Made by a program: the position numbers and the translations under genes. From Agelas oroides (lineage: Eukaryota; Porifera; Demospongiae; Agelasida; Agelasidae): a stretch of 64,000 nucleotides of DNA. Under the pieces are notes generated by a model. The model worked only from the letters and a program-made list of their open reading frames with translations. It was not told the origin of the DNA and ran no database searches. The stretch spans positions 21,158,824 to 21,222,823 of the forward strand of contig OX422184.1 of NCBI GenBank assembly GCA_949130485.1, in the 5' to 3' direction. Positions 35,927 to 47,124 of this stretch are shown piece by piece; position 1 is the first letter of the stretch, and each line of letters begins with the position of its first letter.

Positions 35927-36280
35927 GATTATGTGCTCTAGTTGGGAAGTGGTGAAACTAGGAACAATGAACATGGGCACGGAAATGGAAACAAAAATGG
36001 GAATGCTTTCCACACAGATGGACATTAGTGGAAGGCGCAGAATGGATTATGTGCTCTAGTTGGGAAGTGGTGAAACTAGGAACAATGAACATGGGCACGG
36101 AAATGGAAACAAAAATGGGAATGATTTCCACACAGATGGACATTAGTGGAAGGCGCAGAATGGATTATGTGCTCTAGTTGGGAAGTGGTGAAACTAGGAA
36201 CAATGAACATGGGCACGGAAATGGAAACAAAAATGGGAATGCTTTCCACACAGATGGACATTAGTGGAAGGCGCAGAATG
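35927..36280. repeat. 118-bp unit repeated three times in tandem
   Basis: Units start at 35,927, 36,045 and 36,163 (GATTATGTGCTCTAGTTGGG) and are nearly identical. The paralogue near 21,090 has one unit, so this expansion is local. The two ORFs over it simply repeat with the unit. Confidence 0.9.
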
Positions 36281-36290
36281 GAGTTCTCAA

Positions 36291-36900
36291 CAGTGGCGTA
36301 GCCAGAGTTGAGCAATTACCTGGGTAGTTGGTGGGCGTAAGCCCACCACACTGTAGGCGGGTCTGGGGGCATGCCCCCCCTGAAATTTGAAAAAATTTTT
36401 AGGTGCTCTGAGGTGGATTCTGGGCCTTCTGAGACAGCGTAGCTCGCACCCGTCTCTCATATTTGCTGCTGAAGTTGACGGGCAAAGAAGCTAAAATTGT
36501 AGATAAGGCCAGGCAAACCGGATTTATTGCTTTGCATCAGCGCCCACTTCCTTCGAGACCTGCCGCCTCAACTGTCATTATCGCCCTCCAGGCAATGACG
36601 CGCCCACTTTTAATGGCCGTAGCGCGGTGGATTTGCCGAAAGTGTATAGCGTTTGCTAGAAACAAATAATGAATAACGACCGCCCGTCTGCATGAAAATC
36701 GAGCAAGTGGCTGATGTGAACCAACAAATCTAGTTTGCCTGGCCTAAGCGGCATTGGCAGCTTTATTCTACATGACATAATTCTATATATACAGCAACGC
36801 TGTTGCGGTTCAGGTAAGTTGACCTTGCATGATTTACCAGGGCACTCAGAAATTCACCAGGGCCTGGGCCCGTATGGGCCCGGGTGTAGCTACGCCACTG
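36291..36900. mobile_element. 610-bp non-autonomous hAT-like element
   Basis: The ends CAGTGGCGTAGCCA and AGCTACGCCACTG are inverted repeats of the classic hAT type. The 8-bp duplication GTTCTCAA is perfect (36,283-36,290; 36,901-36,908). The paralogous region at 21,205-21,212 has the single, unoccupied 8-mer. No transposase is recognised inside. Confidence 0.9.
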
Positions 36901-36908
36901 GTTCTCAA

Positions 36909-38064
36909 AGAGTGATGAATTTGAAGTTACTGGCCCCTCTGAACTGTGCTACCATTCTGTAGTGTCAATAACACAAGAAGAAGACAAATGGACAGCTATT
37001 ACTGGACGGGGAGTAGATCAGTTGGAATACATGGCACTGGAAATCTGGTTTAGTGAGAGCATTGGTAGGGTAAGGGTTAGGGTTCGGGCAGGTGAACTGG
37101 ATTTTCAACATCGTATTGATCCCAGGGAGCCCTCCAGATGCTTCTTTAGACAGAGTTGACAAGGACAGCATGTTTAAATATTGTTGATGCCTTCCTGCAG
37201 GCACTCTAATTACGGCCCCATTATTCATTGTCCTCCACCAAGTTATTCAACAACCCCATCCAAAACATCTTTAAGCCCCACACCCAATTTGTGTAGCTAT
37301 ATTAAACACAGACTTGTTAGGTACTATCTTGATTGACCTTTACCACTTCCCGTCCTAGTTACTAGGTGCTCTAGTTATTATCATAGCAAATATCAGAGAA
37401 GATTCTGGAGAAGGCTAGAGGTGAATGTAGAAGTATGGGTGGAGCTCATGGTTGGGGTTAAATTGTGCAGGTTAAAGAATGGGCAGGATGGCAGCTGCTT
37501 CTGCTGGGGGCTACAAGTAGAAATATGGGTGAGGCCGATGGGGCTAATTGGTAGAGGAGAGACTGGTGGTAAAAGGTAAGGGGAAGGGCTAGGGTAAACT
37601 AATTCTACACTACTAGTACCATGCAGCACGCATGGAGTTACGGACTCAGCTGTTCTAAGAATTAAGTATGGGCATTTTGCCATCATTCTGTGTCTTCAGG
37701 GACCATGAAATGGGGTTATAAAATTGCCGCAGGGGATTGAGGTGATGAGGGTTGGTTCCTTGACAAAGGTTTCCCAGAACAGCAAGACAAATGTTGGGGG
37801 ATTCTGACATTATCTTTGTGATGTAGCGGTGAACACAATCAACAGTGGAGATTAGTCAGGAAAATTATAGAACTAAAACATTTCACATCACATCTGTAAA
37901 TCCACAGTGATACACAACAGTAGCTAGCTAGCTAGCCAGTGAATCCACAGCATTACATGTTACAACTATCATGATTCAAAATATTCACTCCTTTGAAAAG
38001 TGAGTTAGGCAGCTTAGCTCAACTTTGCTAGATAGTATAGCTTTATAGCTCTGTATAGGCAATG
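36909..38064. repeat. Segmental duplicate, right part (partner 21,213-21,905)
   Basis: The part 36,909-37,770 matches 21,213-21,905; 37,680-37,950 also matches 28,000-28,240 and 61,985-62,230. No gene. Confidence 0.7.
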
Positions 38065-40798
38065 AGCTACACGGTAGCTATTAGTGTGTATATATAGCAC
38101 TGTGATTTGGCTGGCTAGCAAGTTTGTGTAGTGCTGTAGATTTCCTGGCTAGCTATATAGGCACAGCATTACTACAACTGTCTATACATGCAGCAATATC
38201 CAACTACTGAACTGCAACTGAGAAGCTTGGACTCACCCTATCTCTGGCTGTAGGCAGTTAGCCCTCAGGCATGTCAGTAGCTGTACCGTGACTACGTGGG
38301 GGCCAGCAGTAAAGCCAAACAAGACTAACTCAACATTTCATAACCACAAAGCTTGAGGAAGACTCCTCTAGAAATTTGAAAATAAATGAACAGCAGCTGT
38401 ACTTTGCAGCTGCTAACAGTTTGTGGAGCCATGGTAATTGTTTACAGTATCATTTGTCCACGTATGGCTGTTTCATGCATGTAACGAACAGAACCATGCC
38501 TGTATCATGTATGGCCTGGAAGGAAGACTGATGCATGGAACATGTGTGGACTTGTAGACTCATGCATACAATGGGTAGATCTGTGCATGTATCGTACGTG
38601 CATTATGCACAATACGCGCACGGATCTACCATTCCATGAACATGTACAATAATGATGCCCACTTCACACCAGGCCCAGTTATGAACATACCATGCACCAA
38701 TGCCGCTTTAGTTATGTTTCAGGGGGCAGGGATTGGGTTGGAGGGTTACATCAGGGGTGGGGTTAAATAATGGGGATGGTGGTTATGGAGAACACTAGAG
38801 AGATATGAGTTTGGCTGATGGTTGAGGTTGTAAGGGAGGAGATTGGCACTAGAGAGTAAGAGGAAGGATACGGTTACTAATTCCACACTACTAGTAGTAC
38901 GTGGCATACATGGAGGAACAATTTTATTAGGATGTTGAGAGTGGTGGGTATCACAATTATGCCGTCATTCTGCAAGACTATGAAAATGGATTGTCTCAGA
39001 GGATTGACGTGAGAAGGGTTGGTACTTTGACAAGACATTTGTCAGGGTAGTTCAAATTTTGTCATCATTTTCATGAGGTAGCAGTGAAGATTAGGGAAGA
39101 TTTGATCAGAAAGATTGAAGAACCGTACATTCCACAGTTGTATGTAGCACTGTGATTTGTTCAATCACTAGCTATAAATCTACTTTCAAATGGTGTATAG
39201 CACAATACGCAGGTATGAAATACCCTCTCTACACACTACTATTGAAATGTTAAGTGGGAAGCCAGGACAGCAACTGCTATGGGCAAGGTTTAGGAAGTGA
39301 TCCAAATGGTGCTCTTACATAAATTCACCACATTCAAATGGTGCTCCAATTAACCAAATGGTGCAAAACCATCCACTAAAGGTCTAGCAAGAACCCTGCC
39401 TACTGCCGTCTGCACTCAATCTTCAGCATCGCTGCATGTTGACCGAAAATGGCCATGTGACCAACCGCTCCAACAGCTATACGCAGCTCGTCGCACAATG
39501 TTGTCATCATCTTGATTGTATAGCCAGCTTCCGTGAAGTAGCATCACTCCATTGTTGCCTGAGCTCCAGTATATTGCTGCAGCTGCTCCTGGGAGAGTTT
39601 GCTACTGCTATCCACACTTACTGGCTGATGGGTACTAATATTCATAGGGTTCTTATGCTCGAGGGGTACTACTATTCAGGAAATTGATAGCAAACACTTT
39701 GATAGGTACTTATATTCATAGGGTACTTGTAATCGATGGGTACTTACACTCCAGAGTTGACAGTATGTAAAAGCAATATCTTGACATGCCGTTCATTTGC
39801 CATATGCTGTAAACTGTCAACATTGCTAAAGGCATCTATTGCTTGTTACCTACTCTTTGTTCTTTAGTGAAAGAGTTCGACTTGGAAAGCCAGTGCTGAC
39901 GAATGGCTCAAGTTTTACAGCAGTCTCTGTAACACTACTACCAAAACTCAAGCATCATATTCACCACAAAGTAGCGGATATCTTCTGTACGCATTGTTAT
40001 TTCAAAATTGCCAAGAGAGGTATATACCACCTAATACAGTTGGGAAGGTTGTGATTGAGTCACCATCTTTCATTACCTTCTCCTTATCACCACACAATAT
40101 CTGGTGAGGCACAAATTGTTGCTCACTACTTCATATACACAAAGGCCAGGACCAGGCCTTTCATCGACACAGACTGTCAACTATAGCTTCTGCCCTCATG
40201 GTGCAGTGCTGTAGATTAGCTGGCTAGCTAGTATAAGGTAAGCATTAGTAAAGTGTCTATACATGCAAGCAATATCCAACTAACTGAAGTACTGAAAACT
40301 TTAAATGAGAAGCTTGGAGTCACCCCATTTCTGGCTGTAAATTTGAAAATTAAATATTGCGTTCACTTTACTGTGTGTCCATAGAAAGGGTATCAAGACA
40401 GGAGAGCAAAGTTCATGTTTGAAAAACAATGGAATTGTGCTACAGAAAATGCACAAGGAAGTGGGGAATTCCCCATTCCACTAGGAAAATTTGGACACCC
40501 TGCTTCTTGTAGATTGTGTTGCTCTAGCAATGCCAGTGTATTCCAGCGGTTTTGCTTCACACAAACTTGCCTAGTCACAGAAAAGACTGGCGCTACTCTT
40601 GAGGAATAAGTAGCACACATTCACAGTAACACTAATTTTCAAAAGAAGGGGAGAACAGTCATAAGTGCTAGCTACTCCCATCTCCCTTTCCACATGACTT
40701 AGTGGCTTGATGCTCAAACAGGAGCCATGCCATCTTGTGGAACAAATTCTGGAGACAACTTCTACCCTATGAAACCAAGGATATACTTGCTAGCCTCC
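38065..40798. repeat. 2.7-kb segmental duplicate (partner 4,480-7,185)
   Basis: Colinear with 4,480-7,185, differing by short indels such as extra bases near 38,285-38,390. No gene. Confidence 0.8.
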
Positions 40799-42088
40799 AT
40801 TTTAGTTTATATCATCAGTTTACTTCACACCAACCAGCATAGTTGCAGACAAGAGACACAAGATAGGGCTGTGTTAGTAGTCAGGGGTGGGTTGGAACTG
40901 GCTTTATATGTGTGGAGATGGAAAACGGGACAGTTAGAGAGTCTTGGAGTCCAGCAGTCTTTCCTCTAACAACTAAATACACTGTTTGTGGTAGGTAGGT
41001 GGAGATCCCTCATAGAGGGAACTAAGGGTCTAGGGTGGATTGAAAGTTGCCCAAGTGGATAGCTCACTAACCCCACCTCAGGCTTTGGCTTAATTATCTC
41101 CTAACCAAAGGCTGCCTGCGGTTCAGCCTGGGAATGGAAATGGGAGTGGAAATGGGAAATGGGAATAGGAATGGGAATGGGAATGAGGTTGTTTAGGGTG
41201 AGTCTTAGTGCCTACATGTATGTGCAAGAACACATAAGAATGGACAGCAAGAAATAGATAAACAGAGGTAAGATACCCGACATTTCTAGAACACTTCCTG
41301 CCACTGTCACATACATTTTAGTCAGGTAGATGGATCACAGTTTGTGTACTGACTATTAGCCAAAAGCAAACATTACCAGACTCCCATACAACCACTGAGT
41401 GTTCACAAAACATGGTATGTACCAATGCCTGCTTGAGTAGGCTTCCAAGGTGCTGGTTGGGGCAAGTGTGAGCGAGCCCCACACTAATGAGTGGAACAGC
41501 AGATTTTCTCTTTCTCTCTCTCTATCTGTCTATATATATACATAAATTATCAGAGTCGGTAGACTATGTAGGAATGGCGCTGATATATGCAATACTTAAG
41601 CAAAAGCCATATAACTTCACCATAAATACACCACATGAGGGGCTCCGCCAGGCCACATCTTAACTAACTTAATTATAACCTGATTATTGGATGCCAATGC
41701 TGACAGGAAATGGGGAAAATCCCCAATTTTACGGACAGTGAACGGATGAAGACTCCCAAAATGGACTGTGCGCTAAAATTTACAAAGACAAATTCTATCC
41801 AGGTTTGTTGAACTTGAAAACACAGGATTCCCTGCCACCTTAAGCAAAAGCCATATAACTTCACCATAAATACTCTAAAAGCTGATTTAAGCGCCCAAGG
41901 GATGGGACAGTGCCTTTATGTTGACCTTTGCTTTTATGCTATCCTTGCTTGCTTACTTTTGGCATGCCATGCACCCTTTACATTTTTTCTTTATTTCTTG
42001 TATAATGTAATTTTACAGTAGAAAGTGACTTATCCGAACTTGAGTTATCCGAATCTTACTTATCTGAACCACAAAATTAATGATATTT
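40799..42088. other. Non-coding, repeats
   Basis: Contains a purine-rich minisatellite (41,135-41,190), a 5' boundary of the CTAG-ending family near 41,459 and a block matching 7,190-7,480. No gene is supported. Confidence 0.5.
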
Positions 42089-42909
42089 GGGGCGAGCGTG
42101 AGCGAGCCCCACACTAGTGAGTCGAATTGCCGATTTTTCATATATGTGTATATGTGTATAGGTGTATATGTGTATATATATCTGTTGTAAGTCGTTCCAT
42201 AAATGTAGGTTCATACTCTTTTCAAATAATCCACACGCCACATGCATGCACGTACGGACAGAATATTGAAAAGAATGCGTGCACACATACACAGTCAAGT
42301 TATAAATGCTATATGAACTGCAACGTGGAGACCTACTTCAGAGTTTTACTTCACAGTTTTACTTCAGAGTTTGTCGTTACTTGTTTCGAACATGAATACC
42401 CAGAGCAATTCTAGAAGAGCTCTCAACTCACCGCAGGAGCAAGAAGATCGGCGTGACTAACAGTTGTGTAGAAAGGCTCATGCAGTTTACCGAACACGGT
42501 AGGCGGCAGATATTTTGTTTCATAGGTGATGCGTAGCGACTTCCCTCTATTATTTCTCAAAGAACCCTCAAGTCTTGAAGGACTGTGCATGCCAGACTGT
42601 GTTCTGACTTAGCCTAAAATTGCAACAATTGGAGTAGCTGCGTGTCAGTAGGACAAATCGCCAAATGGCTCTGTTGTGTGGTAGTACCCCACGAAAAGCT
42701 TTCTCTGCAACCATGACAATTTTTCTAAGCTATTGAGCACTTTTGTAGACAGTAGAGTTACAAACTTCGTTTTAGCTACATGCCATGCTTGAATTGCCTG
42801 TGTACTGTCTGATACTTACTGGTAAAGCCTTAGCTACATGTACATAACAGTCAATGCTCTAGTGCATTGCTTGCTCACGCTCGCCCCACAATGTTCTACA
42901 CTCTCCTAG
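42089..42909 (+). mobile_element. CTAG-ending element (rolling-circle-like candidate), copy III
   Basis: Starts TGGGGCGAGCGTGAGCGAGC and ends TTCTACACTCTCCTAG followed by T. Subterminal inverted repeats GGGGCGAGCGTGAGC and GCTCACGCTCGCCCC (15 bp, perfect) lie at both ends. Contains a TATATGTG microsatellite (about 42,137-42,180). Non-coding. Confidence 0.55.
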
Positions 42910-43623
42910 TCATAGATATTTTGCTGTGCATTAAAGGGAAAGTAATCTGCACGTACACAAATAGTATTGCCTTACTTATCAGAATATTTCAATTATCTGA
43001 ACACCCCTTAGTCCCGGCATGTTCAGATAAGTGACTTTCTACTGTATTATATAAATGCTTCTCATATGTTGTGCCATATGTCATCACACACTCAAATTTA
43101 ATATGAGCATCAGCATACAGTCGAAAGCAAACAACACATGGACATATAAAAGCTTGCATTGAACTGTTTCAATTCTACTTCAGACTTCTTGAGAGTTTAC
43201 TTGTACTCGTATTGAACATGGACACCATGAGCATACCTACAAGAGCCCCTGAGCCATTGCAATATGAAGAAGACAAGAAATGGCACAGGAATGAATGGGA
43301 CAGGTCGGGGCAGAGACAACGAAACAAAATGTACAAATTTCATGTACATATGGCCAGCTACATTGGACATGGCGTTCTTCCAAAATGCTGCAACAGTCGT
43401 AGTGATTGTTGATCTCATATAACATGAGGAACTGGGTAGGGTGAGGTACTTATGCATGAGACTAATTGAACATTTCAGCAAACTCCTCCTCCCCACTTTT
43501 GCCTCAAAGTAGTGTGCAAAAAGGGGGGCGTATTTTCGGGAGCTTATGGTATATTTGTAAACACATTTTCAAAAAGCTTGGGCAAACCTAAATGAATCAC
43601 ACATTAATCAGTTAATTAATTAA

Positions 43624-44095
43624 CCCTTTAAACCCTACAGTGCACTTTTGGTTACATCACACTACGCTGGTGCTGATTCTGAGTCAGCAGAAAGGGTGGG
43701 ACAGGGAGAAGTGGATGGGGTCACCTGCAGGGTACTGTGCTCATGGCAGCTGCTAGGCTTGGCCATAAAAGAGCCATGGTTAGCACCGAGTGGGCCAATT
43801 CCCCACCCTGGTTGCATGGACAGGCATAGAAAATGTTATTCCCACCTTTTGGGGGGTTAAATTCTGGTAGGGAAGGTGACTTGGGCTCTGAGCAGGTATT
43901 TGCGAACCAAGAATGCTGACTATTGCATGCTCGTTAATGAGTGGGCGTGGTTAAGGTCACAAGTCTACTTATTAAGGCTGGAAGTGCACTTGGGTTCAGT
44001 TTTGGAGTCAGAGCTCAGACAGATATAGTGTGTGTTAAAGGTATGCATTTGCTAAAAGTAGTCACAAGTGAAAATCAATTAGGGTTTAAAGGGTT
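43624..44095. mobile_element. TTAA-type miniature element
   Basis: The ends CCCTTTAAACCCTA and TAGGGTTTAAAGGG are perfect 14-bp inverted repeats. They lie in TTAATTAATTAA-rich flanks, with TTAA at 43,620-43,623 and at 44,096-44,099. The right boundary is offset by two bases. It is probably piggyBac-related and non-coding. Confidence 0.6.
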
Positions 44096-44732
44096 TTAAT
44101 CAATTAATTAACTTAAAAGAGCAGTATGTGTGTATATAATGTACAGTAGAACCTCTCTAAGGTAGACACCATAGCTACTACTGCTGAATGCTCACTGCAT
44201 GGAGGTGCCTATTTCAAAAATGGCACTTTCGCTACCACACACTTTTGCATTTAGCTGTCTTCCGTGAGGCTTTTGTCCAGCTATATATACCTTGCTGATC
44301 ATAAAAGAGGAAGGCTAGGCACTTAAATAAGCATTTATTGTATTTGTGGTGAAGTTATATGGCTTTCAGTTTATATTATGCACCCGTGCCACCATAGTCT
44401 CGTTCCCAGACCCTTGGTACGGTATACACACGTCTTACTAAGGGTCTGGGAGTGAGACGAGTGTATTGACTCTGATACGCATGTATGCACATTAGTATAG
44501 GAATGGTGTTATTCAACTGAAAGTACTGTAGTCTTAGAATTGCTTGTACATGTACTTCAGGAAAGAAAGAAGCTAAGAAAACACAAGAAAGTGCAAAGAG
44601 AAGCTAGTTGAACATATTTAACATCATAAGGCTAACTAAAAATTTGATATTCACAAGAGGTGATCTCTTTCCTTAAATCTGCCAACAAATGATGATGTGT
44701 AACAACCTAGCAACAACACTGCTGATCCTCAC

Positions 44733-44831
44733 CTTTGTCTGCTTGTCAACACTGGCACCACTCCGAAGAAGTCGTTCAACAATGGCCTGGTGGCCTTTCT
44801 GACAAGCAATGTAGAGTGAAGTGGTTTCGCT
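44733..44831 (-). CDS. Ankyrin-repeat exon (single 33-residue repeat)
   Basis: A 99-bp minus-strand exon with acceptor GGTGATAG (44,832-44,839) and donor GTGAG at 44,728-44,732, phase 0/0. It encodes TSLYIACQKGHQAIVERLL, RSGASVDKQTK, a complete ankyrin repeat; the usual DG opening is SE. Its flanking intron sequence to the right is paralogous to 13,600 onward, where no exon remains. Together with the other four exons it suggests an array of exchangeable one-repeat exons. Confidence 0.85.
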
Positions 44832-45856
44832 CTATCACCAAGAGAATAAAGATATAAACAAGAATCATATGTGTGCACAATACATACTGTCACAAATAGC
44901 ATAAAAAATATCGTATTCCAGATGGACAGAAGCAAACACTCATGCAGCCTGATTAGGAAACTCCAGACTGTGAAGCTTATGAAGCTATGGCAGCTCGAAG
45001 TACGAGTAATGAAGCCATGCTAAGTACTTAACACATTACAAATTGGATTACAAACACAGGAAACCACAAGATGTGTCACTTAAGTTGCGTGATAACGAGA
45101 TTCATAATTCACTTGCAGCAGCTTTTGTGCAGAACTGTCATACTTCAGGCGACATTCCAAGTATCTCAGGAACAGTATCCCTGATTGGAACCGGACAAGC
45201 AGCAAATGATTCTGCACGCATTGGCCTTTTCGGTGATATATGATATAAACCAGAGGTCAAAAATTGCGCTCGCAGTAATAATTTTAGATATGCTTGATGT
45301 GTTGCAGGAGCAAGTTTTAGCGTAATTGCCCAAAGTCTTTATAGCAAGAGCTCGAACATATATCGCTGCGAATAGAACATAATCAAGTCAGATATTTGGA
45401 ATGTAGAATTCTTATACAAGCTGAGTTCTAAAGCATGGTTTCTGCTTACTGCTGCTTAAACTATAAACTAGATATTCAAACAGAGCAGTCTTAGAGCTTC
45501 AAAAAATGTCAATATTGCTAGGTAGGGTGAGCAAAAACTGCACATCTTATGACTAGTTGTTCAGCCCAGAAGGTTGAACCACAACTTTAATATTGTACAA
45601 GACTTAAAAAAACATTAAAAACGTAAAAAGATGTAGGGATGGCATGCCAAAAAGTTTGCAAACGAGGTAGGGATGATATAGTAGTGAAGGTAAATTTACA
45701 AAGCCTCATCCCTGCATCATTTTCACACTAGTTTGCAACTGTAATGTAAAAAGATGTAGGGATAGGGCTTTGTAAATTTACCTTCACTACTATATTATCC
45801 CTACCTTGTTTGCATACTTTTTGGCATGCCATCCCTACATCTTTTTACAATTTTAA
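44832..45856. repeat. Paralogous intron block (partner 13,600-14,935)
   Basis: Matches 13,620-14,033 and 14,589-14,935, lacking the insertion found at 14,034-14,588. It ends with two inverted copies of the GATGTAGGGATGG hairpin repeat (45,600-45,850). No gene. Confidence 0.7.
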
Positions 45857-46475
45857 CCCTTTAACCCCTACGCGCATGCGCAGAAATTAATCGCGTGGTT
45901 ACGAGAGAAGCTGATAAAAAATGGCGATTTTGTGAAGTGTTGATTCATTGCGTTATATCTTGTAAAATAGCTGAGTTCAGGCAATGATAGTTAGGCTTAG
46001 CTTAGTTGAAAACAAACCTGCTTTACTCAGAACGTAGTCAGAAGACCCGCTAGTGAAGTCCGAAGAAGCTACAACGGTGGAAACGTAGGTACCTGCTGTG
46101 TACCTGAAAATGACCGATAATACACGGCTAAAGTTGGCAGACAGTTTCAGCGAAGGTACGTTCCAACTGTCTCTGACACGACTAGATAGTATATAGACGA
46201 TAGAACAAGTAGCGTGTGGATATAAGCTGTACTGTGGCTAACTACGATCGGCAGGCAAACTTCGAACGCGATTTTGAGGGGAAGTCCCTATAGGACACCG
46301 CAGCTAATTCTGCTTCGATTGACTTCCTGTTACACGTAATAACTAACTCCAAGTCCAAAAAGGCGCAGCGATCACGATAAATAGCGGAAGCGAAGTGCGG
46401 GCGCATTTGGCCGCTATCGGGTGTAACGGACAAGAAATTTCACGGGCGCATTTGGCCGCTATCGGGTGTAATGGG
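45857..46475. mobile_element. 619-bp TTAA-flanked element
   Basis: The ends begin CCCTTTAACCCC and finish GGGTGTAATGGG, flanked by TTAA at 45,853-45,856 and 46,476-46,479. The insertion splits a hairpin repeat whose intact form is at 26,108-26,235. Near the right end, a stretch including TTTGGCCGCTATCGGGTGTAA is directly duplicated (46,402-46,430 and 46,444-46,472). Non-coding, probably piggyBac-related. Confidence 0.7.
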
Positions 46476-46479
46476 TTAA

Positions 46480-47026
46480 TGTTTTGTAACTCTTGTTTCT
46501 GTACTTTTTTTCCTCAGTTACAGTTAGACCTAAGCCTAAGAAGAAGGCTTCTCTCAAGTGTAACCATAACCCTAGAACTTGAAGCAGCATCGACAGTCTA
46601 TAGTAGTTGTTCCAAGTATGTAGTATACCAGCTGCAATCCGATGAAGGCCTAACTACTCTCCGTACCAGATTTCGAGCACTTTGTGAATCCGATTTTAGT
46701 CCTGGTTTTCGATCAAATGACAACTGACCAGCACAGAAAACTGTACTGACAGAGCATAAAAGCTGACCGGCATTACTAAAGCTATATTTTGTAGTGTAGC
46801 TAAGCAACCAAATGCAGTGCATCACATATGTGGTGTCCATAAGCCTTCCCCACAACTACGGGAAGAGACCGTGCCGGTCAATGTGTGCAATTTCACGTGT
46901 GCACTAGTCTCGTTCCCAAACCACTGACAGTCGTTATTGGTTTGGGAATGAGACTGGATGTGCGCATGCGTACAAAATTAGAAAATGGCCTCCTTCGCAA
47001 CAGACAGCAGCCGGGGAGTGCTGTGA
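46480..47026. other. Upstream sequence of the decayed first-exon module
   Basis: The part 46,690-47,026 matches 21,920-22,263 and, inverted, 25,049-25,390. It contains one CTCGTTCCCA-type hairpin (46,905-46,957). No gene. Confidence 0.55.
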
Positions 47027-47124
47027 ACAGCTTTTTTGACCACAGTAAATCTGAAGCTATGAAGTCACTGAGTGGTTGGGAAGCTGCGTGCTCTGACGAG
47101 CATCAATTTCGTGTTAAAATCAAG
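47027..47124 (+). pseudogene. Decayed copy of the putative first coding exon
   Basis: Corresponds to 22,264-22,362 and 24,950-25,048. The start codon position reads ACA instead of ATG, and one base is missing near 47,035, giving 98 bp and a broken frame. The later part still reads SEAMKSLSGWEAACSDEHQF and ends at a donor GTAAGC. The preceding TGA is kept. It is unlikely to be functional. Confidence 0.5.

Noticed and set aside
35927-36280. Possible CRISPR-like array or protein repeat
   Set aside because: The 118-bp units are simple tandem copies without unique spacers, and the paralogue has one unit. It is a eukaryotic minisatellite.
37060-37085. Interstitial telomere-like TTAGGG pair
   Set aside because: Only about two units (GGGTTAGGGTT), shared with the duplicate at 21,255; too short to signify a telomere.
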